Assembly: GCA_913055155.1 (NCBI GenBank)
Contig: CAJXJR010000005.1
Coordinates: 1 to 64,000, forward strand
Direction: 5' to 3'
Length of the DNA: 64,000 nucleotides
DNA from: an uncultured Erythrobacter sp.
Lineage (GTDB): Bacteria; Pseudomonadota; Alphaproteobacteria; Sphingomonadales; Sphingomonadaceae
The position numbers were made by a program, and so were the translations under genes. This document shows, piece by piece, positions 56,077-64,000 of the stretch (positions within the stretch are counted from its first letter, which is position 1; each line of letters starts with the position of its first letter). The notes beneath the pieces were generated by a model, which did no database searches, was not told the origin of the DNA, and worked only from the letters and a program-made list of their open reading frames with translations.

Positions 56077-56573
56077 CCATGGCAGACATGCTCTTCATCG
56101 TGGCCCGGGCAACCAATGGCGTGATCGCCAAGGACGGCGATGTGCCCTGGCAGATCAGCGAAGACCTGAAACGGTTCAAGAAACTCACCATCGGCAAGCC
56201 GATGATCATGGGGCGCAAGACTTTCGAGGCGCTGCCGGGCGTTTTGCCAGGGCGGCGGCATATCGTGCTGACCCGGCAGCAGGACTGGCAGGCCGAGGGC
56301 GCGGAGGTCGCTCGGTCTGCCGAGCACGCGATGGAGATGGTGGGCGATGCCGACTGCTCGGTGATCGGCGGCGCGGAAATCTTCGACCTGTTCTGGGACC
56401 GGGCGACGACTTTCGAGCTGACCGAGGTTTTCGAGGACACGGTGGGCGAGGTTTCCATGCGCGGCCCGGCCGACGATCCGACCTGGCGCGAAGTGGCGCG
56501 TGAAAGCCGCCCGGCGGCAGACGGCTGGCCGCCCTACGATTTCGTCACCTTCGAGCGCGTGCCCGAGCGATGA
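56073..56573 (+). CDS. folA: Dihydrofolate reductase
   Basis: This 166-residue DHFR reduces dihydrofolate with NADPH. It shows NGVIAKDGDVPWQISEDL (substrate loop with Trp), KKLTIGKPMIMGRKTFEALP (NADPH-binding) and VIGGAEIFDLFW. The acidic residue of the active site follows PW as in other bacterial enzymes. ATG 56073 overlaps the purK stop; a second ATG two codons later is an alternative. thyA is not in the window. Confidence 0.93.
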   Translation: MTMADMLFIVARATNGVIAKDGDVPWQISEDLKRFKKLTIGKPMIMGRKTFEALPGVLPGRRHIVLTRQQDWQAEGAEVARSAEHAMEMVGDADCSVIGGAEIFDLFWDRATTFELTEVFEDTVGEVSMRGPADDPTWREVARESRPAADGWPPYDFVTFERVPER

Positions 56574-57748
56574 AGCGGTTCGCCATCGGCTTTGGCGGGG
56601 TGCTGCTGGTGGCGCTGGTCGCCTTCTTTGCCTTCGCGCCCGGCATTGTCGAGCGCCAGCACAATGTGATCGACGGCCAGCCGCTGCCCGAAATTTCCGC
56701 CGAGGCGCAGGCACTGCACGACACGCTGACGATTGTCGATCTGCACGGCGACACCCTGCTGTGGCAGCGCGACATGCTCGATGCCGCAGACCGCGGCCAT
56801 ATCGACTTGCCGCGCCTTGAAGCGGGCAATGTCGCGCTGCAAGTGTTCTCCAGCGTCACCAAGACGCCGAAGAACATGAATTACGACAACAATTCGGACG
56901 ACAGCGACAACATCACCCTGCTCGCCATCGCCCAGTTGCAGCCGCTGCGCACGTGGACCTCGCTGCTGGAGCGCACGCTGTGGCACGGCACGAAGCTGGA
57001 GCGCGCGGCGGCAGCGTCAGACGGTCGCCTCACGCTGGTGCGCACGGCCGCCGACATGGTGCCGGTACGCGCGCCCGACAGCGACGATCCGCCGGTCGCC
57101 GCCATGCTATCGGTCGAAGGGCTGCACGACCTTGAAGGCGATATCGATAACCTGCAGGTCCTTTACGATGCCGGCGTGCGCATGGCGGGGATCACCCATT
57201 TCTTCGACAACGAACTGGCTGGCTCTGCCCACGGGATCGAGAAGGGCGGCCTCACCCCCATGGGCCGCGAGGCGGTGCAGCGGATGGAAGCCATGGGCAT
57301 TATCGTCGACATTGCCCATTGCAGCCACCGGTGCGTGGCCGAGGTGCTGGGCATGGCCAGGCGGCCCGTCGTCTCCAGCCACGGCGGGGTGCAGGCAACC
57401 TGCCCCGGCGTGCGCAACCTGACCGACGAGGAACTGCGTGGCGTCGCGGCAACGGGCGGGATCGTGGGCATCGGCTACTGGCCCGATGCGGCCTGCGGCA
57501 CCGCGCCTGCCGATATCGTGCGCGCCATGCGCCACGTGCGCGACCTTGTCGGGGTGGAGCATGTGGCGCTGGGTAGCGATTTCGACGGCTCCGTCACCAC
57601 CCGCTTCGATACTGCGCAGCTGGTGCAGGTGACGCAGGCGCTGATGCAGGATGGCTGGAGCGAGGAAGAGATTCGCGCGGTGATGGGCGGCAATGCCCTG
57701 CGCGTGCTGGAAAACGGCCTTGAACCGATGAGGCAGCCCGCCGCATGA
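56570..57748 (+). CDS. Membrane-anchored dipeptidase (M19, renal dipeptidase family)
   Basis: This 392-residue zinc enzyme hydrolyses dipeptides, including D-amino-acid-containing ones in some members. An N-terminal membrane anchor or uncleaved signal (about residues 5-25) is followed by the metal site DLHGDTLLW, the bridging Glu in SVEGLHDL, and later IVDIAHCSH, VVSSHGGVQ and LGSDFDGS, which complete the binuclear centre. It probably acts in the periplasm. It is coupled to folA and ribF by ATGA overlaps. Confidence 0.9.
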   Translation: MKRFAIGFGGVLLVALVAFFAFAPGIVERQHNVIDGQPLPEISAEAQALHDTLTIVDLHGDTLLWQRDMLDAADRGHIDLPRLEAGNVALQVFSSVTKTPKNMNYDNNSDDSDNITLLAIAQLQPLRTWTSLLERTLWHGTKLERAAAASDGRLTLVRTAADMVPVRAPDSDDPPVAAMLSVEGLHDLEGDIDNLQVLYDAGVRMAGITHFFDNELAGSAHGIEKGGLTPMGREAVQRMEAMGIIVDIAHCSHRCVAEVLGMARRPVVSSHGGVQATCPGVRNLTDEELRGVAATGGIVGIGYWPDAACGTAPADIVRAMRHVRDLVGVEHVALGSDFDGSVTTRFDTAQLVQVTQALMQDGWSEEEIRAVMGGNALRVLENGLEPMRQPAA

Positions 57749-58686
57749 CGCGCCTTTCCCACCGTGATCCCATGCCGGAAAATCTGCGCGGCGCGATTGT
57801 GGCGCTGGGCAATTTCGACGGGTTCCACCTCGGCCACCAGCACGTGGTGCGCGCAGCGGTGGAATGGGCACGCAAAGAAGGCCGCCCGGCCATTGTCGCC
57901 ACTTTCGATCCGCACCCGGTGCGCCATTTCGCTCCGCACGTGCCGCCCTTCCGCCTTACCACGCTGGAACAGCGGCACGAGCTGTTCCGCGAAGCCGGTG
58001 CCGACGCCATGCTGGTGTTCGAATTCGACGACGATCTTGCCGCGATGAGCGCCGATGCTTTCGTGCGTGACCTGCTGGGCATCCATATCGTCGCGGCGGG
58101 CGTGGTGACAGGCGAGGACTTTACCTTCGGCAAGGGGCGCGGCGGCAATGTGCAGGTGCTGCGCGATGTCGGCGCGACTTGCGGCATCACCGCACGTGCC
58201 ATCGCGCCCGTCACCGAAGGCGGGCAGGTAGTCTCCTCCAGCCGCATCCGCGATGCGCTGAAAGCAGGCGAATGCGACGTGGCGGCACGGCTGCTGACTC
58301 GCCCTTTCACCGTGCGCGGCGAAGTGATCCACGGCGACAAGCGTGGGCGCGAGCTGGGCTATCCCACCGCCAATCTCGACATGGGCGCCTACCTGCGCCC
58401 GCGCTTCGGCATCTATGCCGTGACCGGGCGACTCCTCACCACCGGGCAGGAACTGAAAGGCGCGGCCAACCTTGGCGTGCGGCCCAGCTTCGATCCGCCA
58501 AGGGAACTGCTGGAGCCCTATTTCTTCGACTTTTCCGGCGACCTTTACGGACAGGAGATCGAAGTGGCCTTCCGCCATTTCCTGCGGTCCGAAGCGAAGT
58601 TCGACCGCCTCGATGCCCTGAAAGCGCAGATGGAAGAGGATTGCGACCGGGCGCGCGACCTTCTAGGTGCCGCCCAAACAGATTGA
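57745..58686 (+). CDS. ribF: Bifunctional riboflavin kinase/FAD synthetase
   Basis: This 313-residue enzyme phosphorylates riboflavin to FMN and adenylates it to FAD. The N-terminal nucleotidyltransferase domain has GNFDGFHLGHQ and SSSRIRDAL, and the C-terminal kinase domain has GEVIHGDKRGRELGYPTANL. It overlaps the dipeptidase stop (ATGA) and lies seven bases before ileS. The ribF-ileS-lspA order is common in proteobacteria. Confidence 0.96.
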   Translation: MTRLSHRDPMPENLRGAIVALGNFDGFHLGHQHVVRAAVEWARKEGRPAIVATFDPHPVRHFAPHVPPFRLTTLEQRHELFREAGADAMLVFEFDDDLAAMSADAFVRDLLGIHIVAAGVVTGEDFTFGKGRGGNVQVLRDVGATCGITARAIAPVTEGGQVVSSSRIRDALKAGECDVAARLLTRPFTVRGEVIHGDKRGRELGYPTANLDMGAYLRPRFGIYAVTGRLLTTGQELKGAANLGVRPSFDPPRELLEPYFFDFSGDLYGQEIEVAFRHFLRSEAKFDRLDALKAQMEEDCDRARDLLGAAQTD

Positions 58687-58693
58687 GTTCGCG

Positions 58694-61672
58694 ATGACCG
58701 ACGAGACAGCCAAGCGGGATTACCGGGACACCGTCTTCCTGCCCAAGACCGATTTTCCGATGAAGGCCGGGCTCCCGCAGAAGGAGCCGGGCATCCTTGC
58801 GCGCTGGGAAGAGCAGGGGCTCTACCAGCAGCTGCGCAAGGCGCGTGCGGGGCGAGAGAAATTCATCCTGCATGACGGCCCGCCCTACGCCAACGGCAAC
58901 ATCCACATCGGCCACGCGCTTAACAAGGTGCTGAAGGACGCCGTTGTCCGCACGCAGAGCCTGCTGGGCAAGGATGCGCCTTACGTTCCCGGCTGGGACT
59001 GCCACGGCCTGCCGATCGAATGGAAGATCGAGGAAAAGTACCGCAAGAAGAAGAAGAACAAGGACGAGGTTCCGGCACACGAATTCCGCCAGGAATGTCG
59101 CGAATACGCCGCCGAATGGGTGGCCGTGCAGAGCGAGCAGTTCAAGCGGCTGGGCGTGATGGGCGAGTGGGACAAGCCCTACCTGACCATGGCCCCCGAG
59201 GCCGAAGCGGGCATCGTTGCCGAGCTGCTGAAGTTCGCCGAAAGCGACCAGCTCTATCGCGGCGCGAAGCCGGTGATGTGGTCCCCGGTCGAAAAGACCG
59301 CGCTGGCCGAGGCCGAAGTCGAGTACGAGGATATCGTCTCGACCCAGATCGACGTGGCGTTCGAGATTGTCGAATCTCCCATCGATGAACTCGTCGGCGC
59401 GCATGCGGTGATCTGGACGACCACGCCGTGGACAATCCCGGTTAACCAGGCTTTGGCCTATGGGCCGGATGTTGAGTATGTGCTGGTCGGTCTCGATGCC
59501 AAGCCGGAAGGCTATGGTGCAGGCTCGCATCCCTCGAGCGAACCGGGCACGCGTTCACAAGTAGGGCGGCAGATGATCGTGGCGGAACCGCTTGTCGAAC
59601 AAGTCATCGCTCGCATGAAAGCCCTCGTCCACGCCAAGGTCGAAGAGAGCGACGGCGGTGATGAGAATTTGCTGGTGCCGCATATCCTGAAGCGGTTCAA
59701 AGGCTCCGAGCTCGCCGGCACCAGGGTGTTGCACCCGATGCACAAGCTCGGCGGGTTCTTCGCCGAGCCGCGTCCGATGCTGCCCGGCGACTTCGTCACC
59801 ACCGATGCGGGTACGGGTATCGTCCACATGGCGCCCGACCATGGCGAGGACGACTTCGACCTGTGCAAGGCGCACGGCATTACGCCCAAGTTCGTGGTCG
59901 ACGACGATGGCCGCTACCGCGAGGACTGGGGCTGGTTACCTCGGACGGATGAGCGGTCCGGATCGGTTATCAACCCCAAGTTCAACGCGCCTGACGGGCC
60001 GATCTGTTCGGACCTCAGGGAAGCTGGAGCTTTGCTCAGCGCATCCGCAGACTATCAACATAGTTATCCACACAGCTGGCGCTCGAAAGCCAAGGTGATC
60101 TTCCGCTGCACGCCGCAGTGGTTCGTGCCTATGGACAAGCCGCTGGGCACTTTCGACTATCCGGTGGCGATGGAAAGCCCCATCGGCGGCGCCGTGGCGC
60201 TCGCCACGCAGGCCGATCACACCGCCACCCTGCGGCAGACGGCCATGGCGGCAATCGAAGAAACCCGGTTCGTTCCGGCCAAGGGCAAGAACCGTATCGG
60301 TTCAATGGTCGAGGGCCGCCCCGACTGGGTGCTCTCGCGCCAGCGCGCCTGGGGCGTGCCGATCACGTTGTTCGTCAACCGTGAAAGCGGCGAATACCTG
60401 GTCGACAAGGCGGTGAACCGGCGCATCATCGAAGCCATCAGGCAGGACGGCGTCGATGCCTGGAGCCAGGAAAACGCCGCCCAGTTGCTCGGCCCCGACT
60501 ACGCGGTCGAGGACTACGAGATGGTCACCGACATTCTCGACGTGTGGTTCGATTCGGGCTCCACCCACGCCTTCGTGCTGGAATCGGGCACGTGGCCCGA
60601 CCTGCAATCGCCCGCCGACCTCTACCTCGAAGGCAGTGACCAGCACCGCGGCTGGTTCCAGTCCTCGCTGCTGGAAAGCTGCGCCACGCGCGGCCGTGCG
60701 CCCTACAAGCAGGTGCTCACTCACGGCTTCACCATGGCCGCCGACGGTCGCAAGATGTCCAAGAGCCTCGGCAACACCATCGACCCGCTGAAGGTGATGC
60801 AGGAATACGGCGCCGACATCATCCGCCTGTGGGCGCTTTCGGTCGACTACACCGAAGACCACCGGATCGGCCCGGAAATCCTGAAAGGCGTGGCCGACCA
60901 GTACCGCAAGCTGCGCAACACCTTCCGCTACATGCTCGGCGCGCTGGGTGGCTTCGAGGAGAGCGAACGCGTCAGCGTGGCCCACATGCCCGAACTGGAG
61001 CGCTACGTCCTTGCGCTGCTGGGCGAGCTCGACAGCAAGCTGCGCACCCACGTCGATAACTACGATTTCGACGCCTACACCCGCGCGCTGGTGGATTTCA
61101 TGAACGAAGACCTCTCGGCCTTCTTCTTCGATATCCGCAAGGACCGGCTCTATTGCGATGCGCCCGCCAGCGTGGAGCGCCGCGCCTATCGCACCGTGCT
61201 GGACGTACTGTTCGGCGCCCTGATCCGTTACGCCGCGCCGGTGCTGGTGTTCACCGCCGAGGAAGTGTGGTCCACGCGCCACCCGGAAGGCGGCAGCGTG
61301 CACCTGCTGGAATGGCCGGAAATCCCGGCAGTCGAGGCGGACGGCGAGCGGTGGGATGCCTTGCGCTCTCTGCGCGAACGCGTGATGGAAGCGATCGAGC
61401 CGCTGCGGCGCGAGAAGACCATCCGGTCGGGCCTCGAAGCCGAAGTGAAAGTGCCCGCCAAGGCCGTGCCCGAAGGCTTCTCGCCTGGCGACCTTGCCGA
61501 GCTGTTCATCACCGGTACCGTTACGCTGGGCGATGCCGACGCTATTACCGTCACCAAGTCCGGCGACGCCAAGTGCGGCCGCTGCTGGCGCCTGTTGCCC
61601 GAGGTAGCCGAGGACGGCGACCTGTGCGGTCGCTGCGAAGAGGTCGTAGCCGAACTGGGCGCCGCGCAATGA
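58694..61672 (+). CDS. ileS: Isoleucine--tRNA ligase
   Basis: This 992-residue class I synthetase has the HIGH-type motif PPYANGNIHIGHALNK near residue 58, the CP1 editing domain with TTTPWTIPVNQAL and APDHGEDDFDL, the KMSKS motif DGRKMSKSLGN, and a C-terminal zinc site CGRCWRL...CGRCEEV. ATG 58694 follows from the family N terminus. Part of the editing domain (about residues 275-330, 59515-59690) carries a long loop with codon choice less biased than the rest of the gene. It lies in the ribF-ileS-lspA run. Confidence 0.97.
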   Translation: MTDETAKRDYRDTVFLPKTDFPMKAGLPQKEPGILARWEEQGLYQQLRKARAGREKFILHDGPPYANGNIHIGHALNKVLKDAVVRTQSLLGKDAPYVPGWDCHGLPIEWKIEEKYRKKKKNKDEVPAHEFRQECREYAAEWVAVQSEQFKRLGVMGEWDKPYLTMAPEAEAGIVAELLKFAESDQLYRGAKPVMWSPVEKTALAEAEVEYEDIVSTQIDVAFEIVESPIDELVGAHAVIWTTTPWTIPVNQALAYGPDVEYVLVGLDAKPEGYGAGSHPSSEPGTRSQVGRQMIVAEPLVEQVIARMKALVHAKVEESDGGDENLLVPHILKRFKGSELAGTRVLHPMHKLGGFFAEPRPMLPGDFVTTDAGTGIVHMAPDHGEDDFDLCKAHGITPKFVVDDDGRYREDWGWLPRTDERSGSVINPKFNAPDGPICSDLREAGALLSASADYQHSYPHSWRSKAKVIFRCTPQWFVPMDKPLGTFDYPVAMESPIGGAVALATQADHTATLRQTAMAAIEETRFVPAKGKNRIGSMVEGRPDWVLSRQRAWGVPITLFVNRESGEYLVDKAVNRRIIEAIRQDGVDAWSQENAAQLLGPDYAVEDYEMVTDILDVWFDSGSTHAFVLESGTWPDLQSPADLYLEGSDQHRGWFQSSLLESCATRGRAPYKQVLTHGFTMAADGRKMSKSLGNTIDPLKVMQEYGADIIRLWALSVDYTEDHRIGPEILKGVADQYRKLRNTFRYMLGALGGFEESERVSVAHMPELERYVLALLGELDSKLRTHVDNYDFDAYTRALVDFMNEDLSAFFFDIRKDRLYCDAPASVERRAYRTVLDVLFGALIRYAAPVLVFTAEEVWSTRHPEGGSVHLLEWPEIPAVEADGERWDALRSLRERVMEAIEPLRREKTIRSGLEAEVKVPAKAVPEGFSPGDLAELFITGTVTLGDADAITVTKSGDAKCGRCWRLLPEVAEDGDLCGRCEEVVAELGAAQ

Positions 61673-62205
61673 GCGGCCTTGCCAAATCCCGCATGATCGG
61701 CCTGCTGCTGGCGCTGGCGATCTTTGCCGTGGACCAGTGGGTCAAGACATTCGTGGTCGAGGACCTCGGCCTTGTCCACGTGGGCGACCATTACCCGCTG
61801 CTGCCGTTCTTCGATCTCACCCGCACCAATAACTATGGCGTTTCGCTGGGCATGTTCGAAGCCACCAGCATGGAAATGCGCTGGATCCTGGTCGGCGTCA
61901 CCGCGCTGATCGCGATTGGTGTGCTGGTGTGGATGATGCGCGAAAGGCTGCTCGGCGAAATCGTGGCGCTGGCCATGGTACTGGGCGGGGCGCTGGGCAA
62001 TATCGTCGACCGCTTCCAGTATGGCTATGTCATCGACTATGCCGACTTCCACATCGGCACCTTCCGCCCCTTCCTGATTTTCAACATTGCCGACGCGGCG
62101 ATTACACTTGGCGTGGTGTTTATCCTTGCCCGCGCCTTGTTCATGCGCGAGAAACCGTCCAATGAGCAGGACGCTGCTGCACCCGAACAGACCGAAGGCC
62201 AGTGA
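61669..62205 (+). CDS. lspA: Lipoprotein signal peptidase
   Basis: LspA (signal peptidase II) cleaves prolipoproteins before the lipid-modified Cys. The 178-residue protein has four membrane segments. The catalytic aspartates lie in GGALGNIVDRFQYGYVIDY and in FNIADAAITLG, and the conserved RTNNYGVSLG is present. The C-terminal tail of about 18 residues is acidic and Gln-rich. It overlaps the ileS stop by ATGA. Several lipoproteins encoded in this window are its expected substrates. Confidence 0.95.
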   Translation: MSGLAKSRMIGLLLALAIFAVDQWVKTFVVEDLGLVHVGDHYPLLPFFDLTRTNNYGVSLGMFEATSMEMRWILVGVTALIAIGVLVWMMRERLLGEIVALAMVLGGALGNIVDRFQYGYVIDYADFHIGTFRPFLIFNIADAAITLGVVFILARALFMREKPSNEQDAAAPEQTEGQ

Positions 62206-62224
62206 GCCCGGAGAATTGAAGACC

Positions 62225-62632
62225 ATGACCAAGATCACCAGCGCTATCATCGCCAGCGCCGCCGCGCTTGCCCTCACCGCTTGTGGCGGCATCAACATCG
62301 CGCGCGAGCGGCCGGACGAGTTCGCCGTGCAGCGCCAGGCACCGCTGGTGATCCCGCCCGATTTCCACCTTGTCCCGCCTGCACCCGGCGCCCCGCGCCC
62401 GGCCGAAGGCACCGCCTCGCAGCAGGCGCTGGAAGCCCTGTTCGGCGGCAGCGCCCCGCGCAGCGATATCGAGACCAGCGCGCTCGACCAGGCCGGCGAC
62501 GCCGCCCCGGGCATCCGTTCGGCCATCGGCGATGCGCAGACCTATACCGTGGACAAGGGCACCGCGACGCAGGCGATCATCGCTGCGCCGGAAGGTGACG
62601 GCCAGGCCGCGCGCGTGGTCATTCCCGGTTGA
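62225..62632 (+). CDS. DUF3035-family lipoprotein (BamF-type)
   Basis: This 135-residue lipoprotein has a signal peptide with LTAC (Cys20) and a Pro-rich core (DEFAVQRQAPLVIPPDFHLV), the hallmark of DUF3035. Proteins of this family in Caulobacter are subunits of the outer-membrane beta-barrel assembly machine (BamF). The assignment here rests on the motif and on its usual position after lspA. It ends the plus-strand operon, followed by the structured element. Confidence 0.82.
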   Translation: MTKITSAIIASAAALALTACGGINIARERPDEFAVQRQAPLVIPPDFHLVPPAPGAPRPAEGTASQQALEALFGGSAPRSDIETSALDQAGDAAPGIRSAIGDAQTYTVDKGTATQAIIAAPEGDGQAARVVIPG

Positions 62633-62665
62633 GACCGGGAATAACCACGCTTCATTTGTTTTAGT

Positions 62666-63010
62666 CCCTCAAGCGCCGGGCGCAGCGCGTCCGCGCTGCT
62701 TGGCTTTCGGCCTACCGGCCGGCCCGCAGTCGCGGGCTGTCGGTCGCTTGTCGCGACCGAGACTTTCGCAAAACTCCAATGAATGCGCTGAAAACGGTCG
62801 GCGCCTAGCCGATCGCAAGGGCGAACGGCCGCCCATAGTAACAGGCTGTCGTCGCCTTTCAGGCGCCGATACTTGCGCGAATTTCGAATTGGCGCGCTAT
62901 TCTCGGTCGCGACCAGCGACCGACCGAGCGCGAACGCGCGAGCCGCAGGTGCCGCGCAGTCCGAAGGACGGAGCGAATAGCACCGAGGACGCACCCACGG
63001 AGGTGGGCGC
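62666..63010 (+). repeat. Structured intergenic repeat element, copy B
   Basis: This copy fills the convergent gap between the DUF3035 and CorC genes. H1 (inner stem 62682-62699) is GCAGCGC/GCGCTGC around the same GTCC loop as in copy A. The middle is longer (about 198 bases) and holds a hairpin TCGGTCGC/GCGACCGA at 62740-62760. H2 (62904-62922) is CGGTCGC/GCGACCG around GACCA. GAATAGCACCGAGGAC (62975-62990) is identical to copy A, and H3 (62991-63010) is GCACCCAC/GTGGGCGC around GGAG, one mismatch. Confidence 0.85.
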
Positions 63011-63020
63011 ATGAAACAAA

Positions 63021-64000
63021 CTATTCCCGGCTCACCAGCAATTTATCGATCTTGCGGCCGTCCATGTCGACCACCTCGAACCGCCAGCCCTGGTCGTGGA
63101 AGTGTTCACCCTCCGCAGGCAGGTGCTTGAGCACGAACAGCGCGTAACCGGCGGCGGTCGCGAATTCCTTGTTCTCGGGGAAGTCGATATCCAGCCGCTC
63201 GGCCAGGGCATCGGCGGCCAGCGCGCCGGAGACGAGGAAGCTGCCATCCTCGCGCTCGGTGAACATCGGCGTATCGCCTTCGTCCTGGTGGCTGGCGAAG
63301 TCCCCGGCGATGGCAGAGAGCAGGTCTGCCGTCGTCACGATGCCGTCGAGGTGGCCGTACTCGTCGTGCACCATGGCCATGCCGGTGCCCGATTGCTGCA
63401 GCACCCGCAACGCGTCCATCGCATCGAGCTGGTCGGGCAGCACCTCGCTCTTGCGAATCAGGTCGGCCAGCACCACCGGCTGCCCGCCCACCAGCAGTGC
63501 CAGCACTTCGCGCACCTTCACCACGCCCAGCACCTTGTCGGGCGAGCTTTCTGCCACCGGCAGCAGCGAGTGCGGGGATGCCGCGATGGTGGCGCGGATC
63601 TGCTCCTCGTCGGCATCCGCGTCCAGCCAGTCCACCTCGGTACGCGGTGTCATCAGTTCGCGCACCGGCCTGTCGGCCAGCCGCATGATGCCGGAAAGGA
63701 TGGCGCGCTCCTGCTCCTCGATCACGCCGGTGCGCGTGGCATCGGCGAAGATCATCTGCAGTTCCTCCGCCGTCAGGCGATGGTCGCCCTTGTTGCGGAT
63801 GCCCATCGCCGACAGCAGCAGGCTGGACGAAGCATCGAGCAGCCACACGAACGGTGCCGCCACCCTGGCCAGCAGCGCCATGGGCCGCGCCATGACGATG
63901 GAAATCGGCGTTGCCGCGCGCAAGGCCAGTTGCTTGGGCACCAGTTCGCCCACCACCAGGCTGAAGAACGTGGTGAGGCCGATGACCAGCGTGAAACCGA
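63021..64000 (-). CDS. CorC/hemolysin-family membrane protein (5' end outside window)
   Basis: The frame is open to the window edge, so the N terminus is missing. What is visible is the end of a CNNM membrane domain (VVGELVPKQLALRAATPISI and a following hydrophobic segment), two CBS domains (RELMTPRTEVDWLD and KVLGVVKVREVL to DGIVTTADLLSAI), and a C-terminal CorC/HlyC domain. Members are linked to Mg or Co transport or efflux, and the CBS pair likely binds adenine nucleotides. The name hemolysin is historical. It converges on the DUF3035 gene. Confidence 0.9.
   Translation of the reverse strand, partial: GFTLVIGLTTFFSLVVGELVPKQLALRAATPISIVMARPMALLARVAAPFVWLLDASSSLLLSAMGIRNKGDHRLTAEELQMIFADATRTGVIEEQERAILSGIMRLADRPVRELMTPRTEVDWLDADADEEQIRATIAASPHSLLPVAESSPDKVLGVVKVREVLALLVGGQPVVLADLIRKSEVLPDQLDAMDALRVLQQSGTGMAMVHDEYGHLDGIVTTADLLSAIAGDFASHQDEGDTPMFTEREDGSFLVSGALAADALAERLDIDFPENKEFATAAGYALFVLKHLPAEGEHFHDQGWRFEVVDMDGRKIDKLLVSRE

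Overview
The window reads as chromosome of a GC-rich alphaproteobacterium of the order Sphingomonadales, most likely an Erythrobacteraceae-type organism. This is inferred from the proteins and gene order, not from a database search: a TonB/ExbB/ExbD/ExbD operon starting MAYADQ, a MipZ-type ATPase next to panC, a DUF3035/BamF lipoprotein after lspA, two P-II proteins around amtB, and an OmpA protein with a beta-barrel and Pro linker. Coding density is very high, and many neighbours overlap by ATGA, GTGA or TGATG. No rRNA, CRISPR array, prophage or insertion sequence was seen.

Layout. 1-3.3 kb: a damaged OmpA-like gene, then the nitrogen module glnK-amtB-(terminator)-glnB behind a consensus sigma-54 promoter. 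3.3-9.7 kb: a phosphatase/nuclease-family and a PNPOx-family gene, prfC, and pheS-pheT. 9.8-14.3 kb: an AraC-type regulator, rpmI-rplT, a gamma-glutamylcyclotransferase-like gene, hisN, a cupin lipoprotein and prs. 14.4-18.6 kb: a three-gene ABC exporter (ATPase, FtsX permease, HlyD adaptor). 19-22.8 kb: glpX, hom and two exported proteins of unknown function. 23.1-26.3 kb: tonB-exbB-exbD-exbD, a terminator, then a third exbD with its own promoter. 26.4-32.8 kb (minus strand): an Lhr-type helicase, a J-like membrane protein with a Pro-Glu repeat, phosphomannomutase, a membrane J-domain protein and a MipZ/ParA ATPase. 32.9-37.2 kb: panC, a DUF4403 lipoprotein, a SnoaL-like protein and a sulfatase. 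37.2-50 kb: tRNA-Gly, an OmpA lipoprotein, a CPA1-like antiporter, the cytochrome bc1 operon petABC with apt, pgeF, pepN, an epimerase, a DMT permease and a threonine aldolase. 50-53.5 kb: a GNAT protein, a PRC-barrel protein, a pair of bacterial PH-domain proteins and tRNA-Thr. 53.6-62.6 kb: one long plus-strand run, small protein-gpmA-purE-purK-folA-dipeptidase-ribF-ileS-lspA-bamF. The window ends inside a CorC/hemolysin-family gene.

Functional links. GlnK/AmtB/GlnB form an ammonium-sensing unit. prs, purE, purK and apt feed nucleotide synthesis. TonB/ExbB/ExbD energises outer-membrane uptake. petABC with the antiporter belongs to energy and ion homeostasis. LspA matures the several lipoproteins encoded here.

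The most interesting signal is not a protein. Two intergenic regions (53188-53430 and 62666-63010) are diverged copies of one hairpin-rich element. Two of its stems differ between copies by paired, compensating changes, which is what selection on structure produces. I did not recognise this element.
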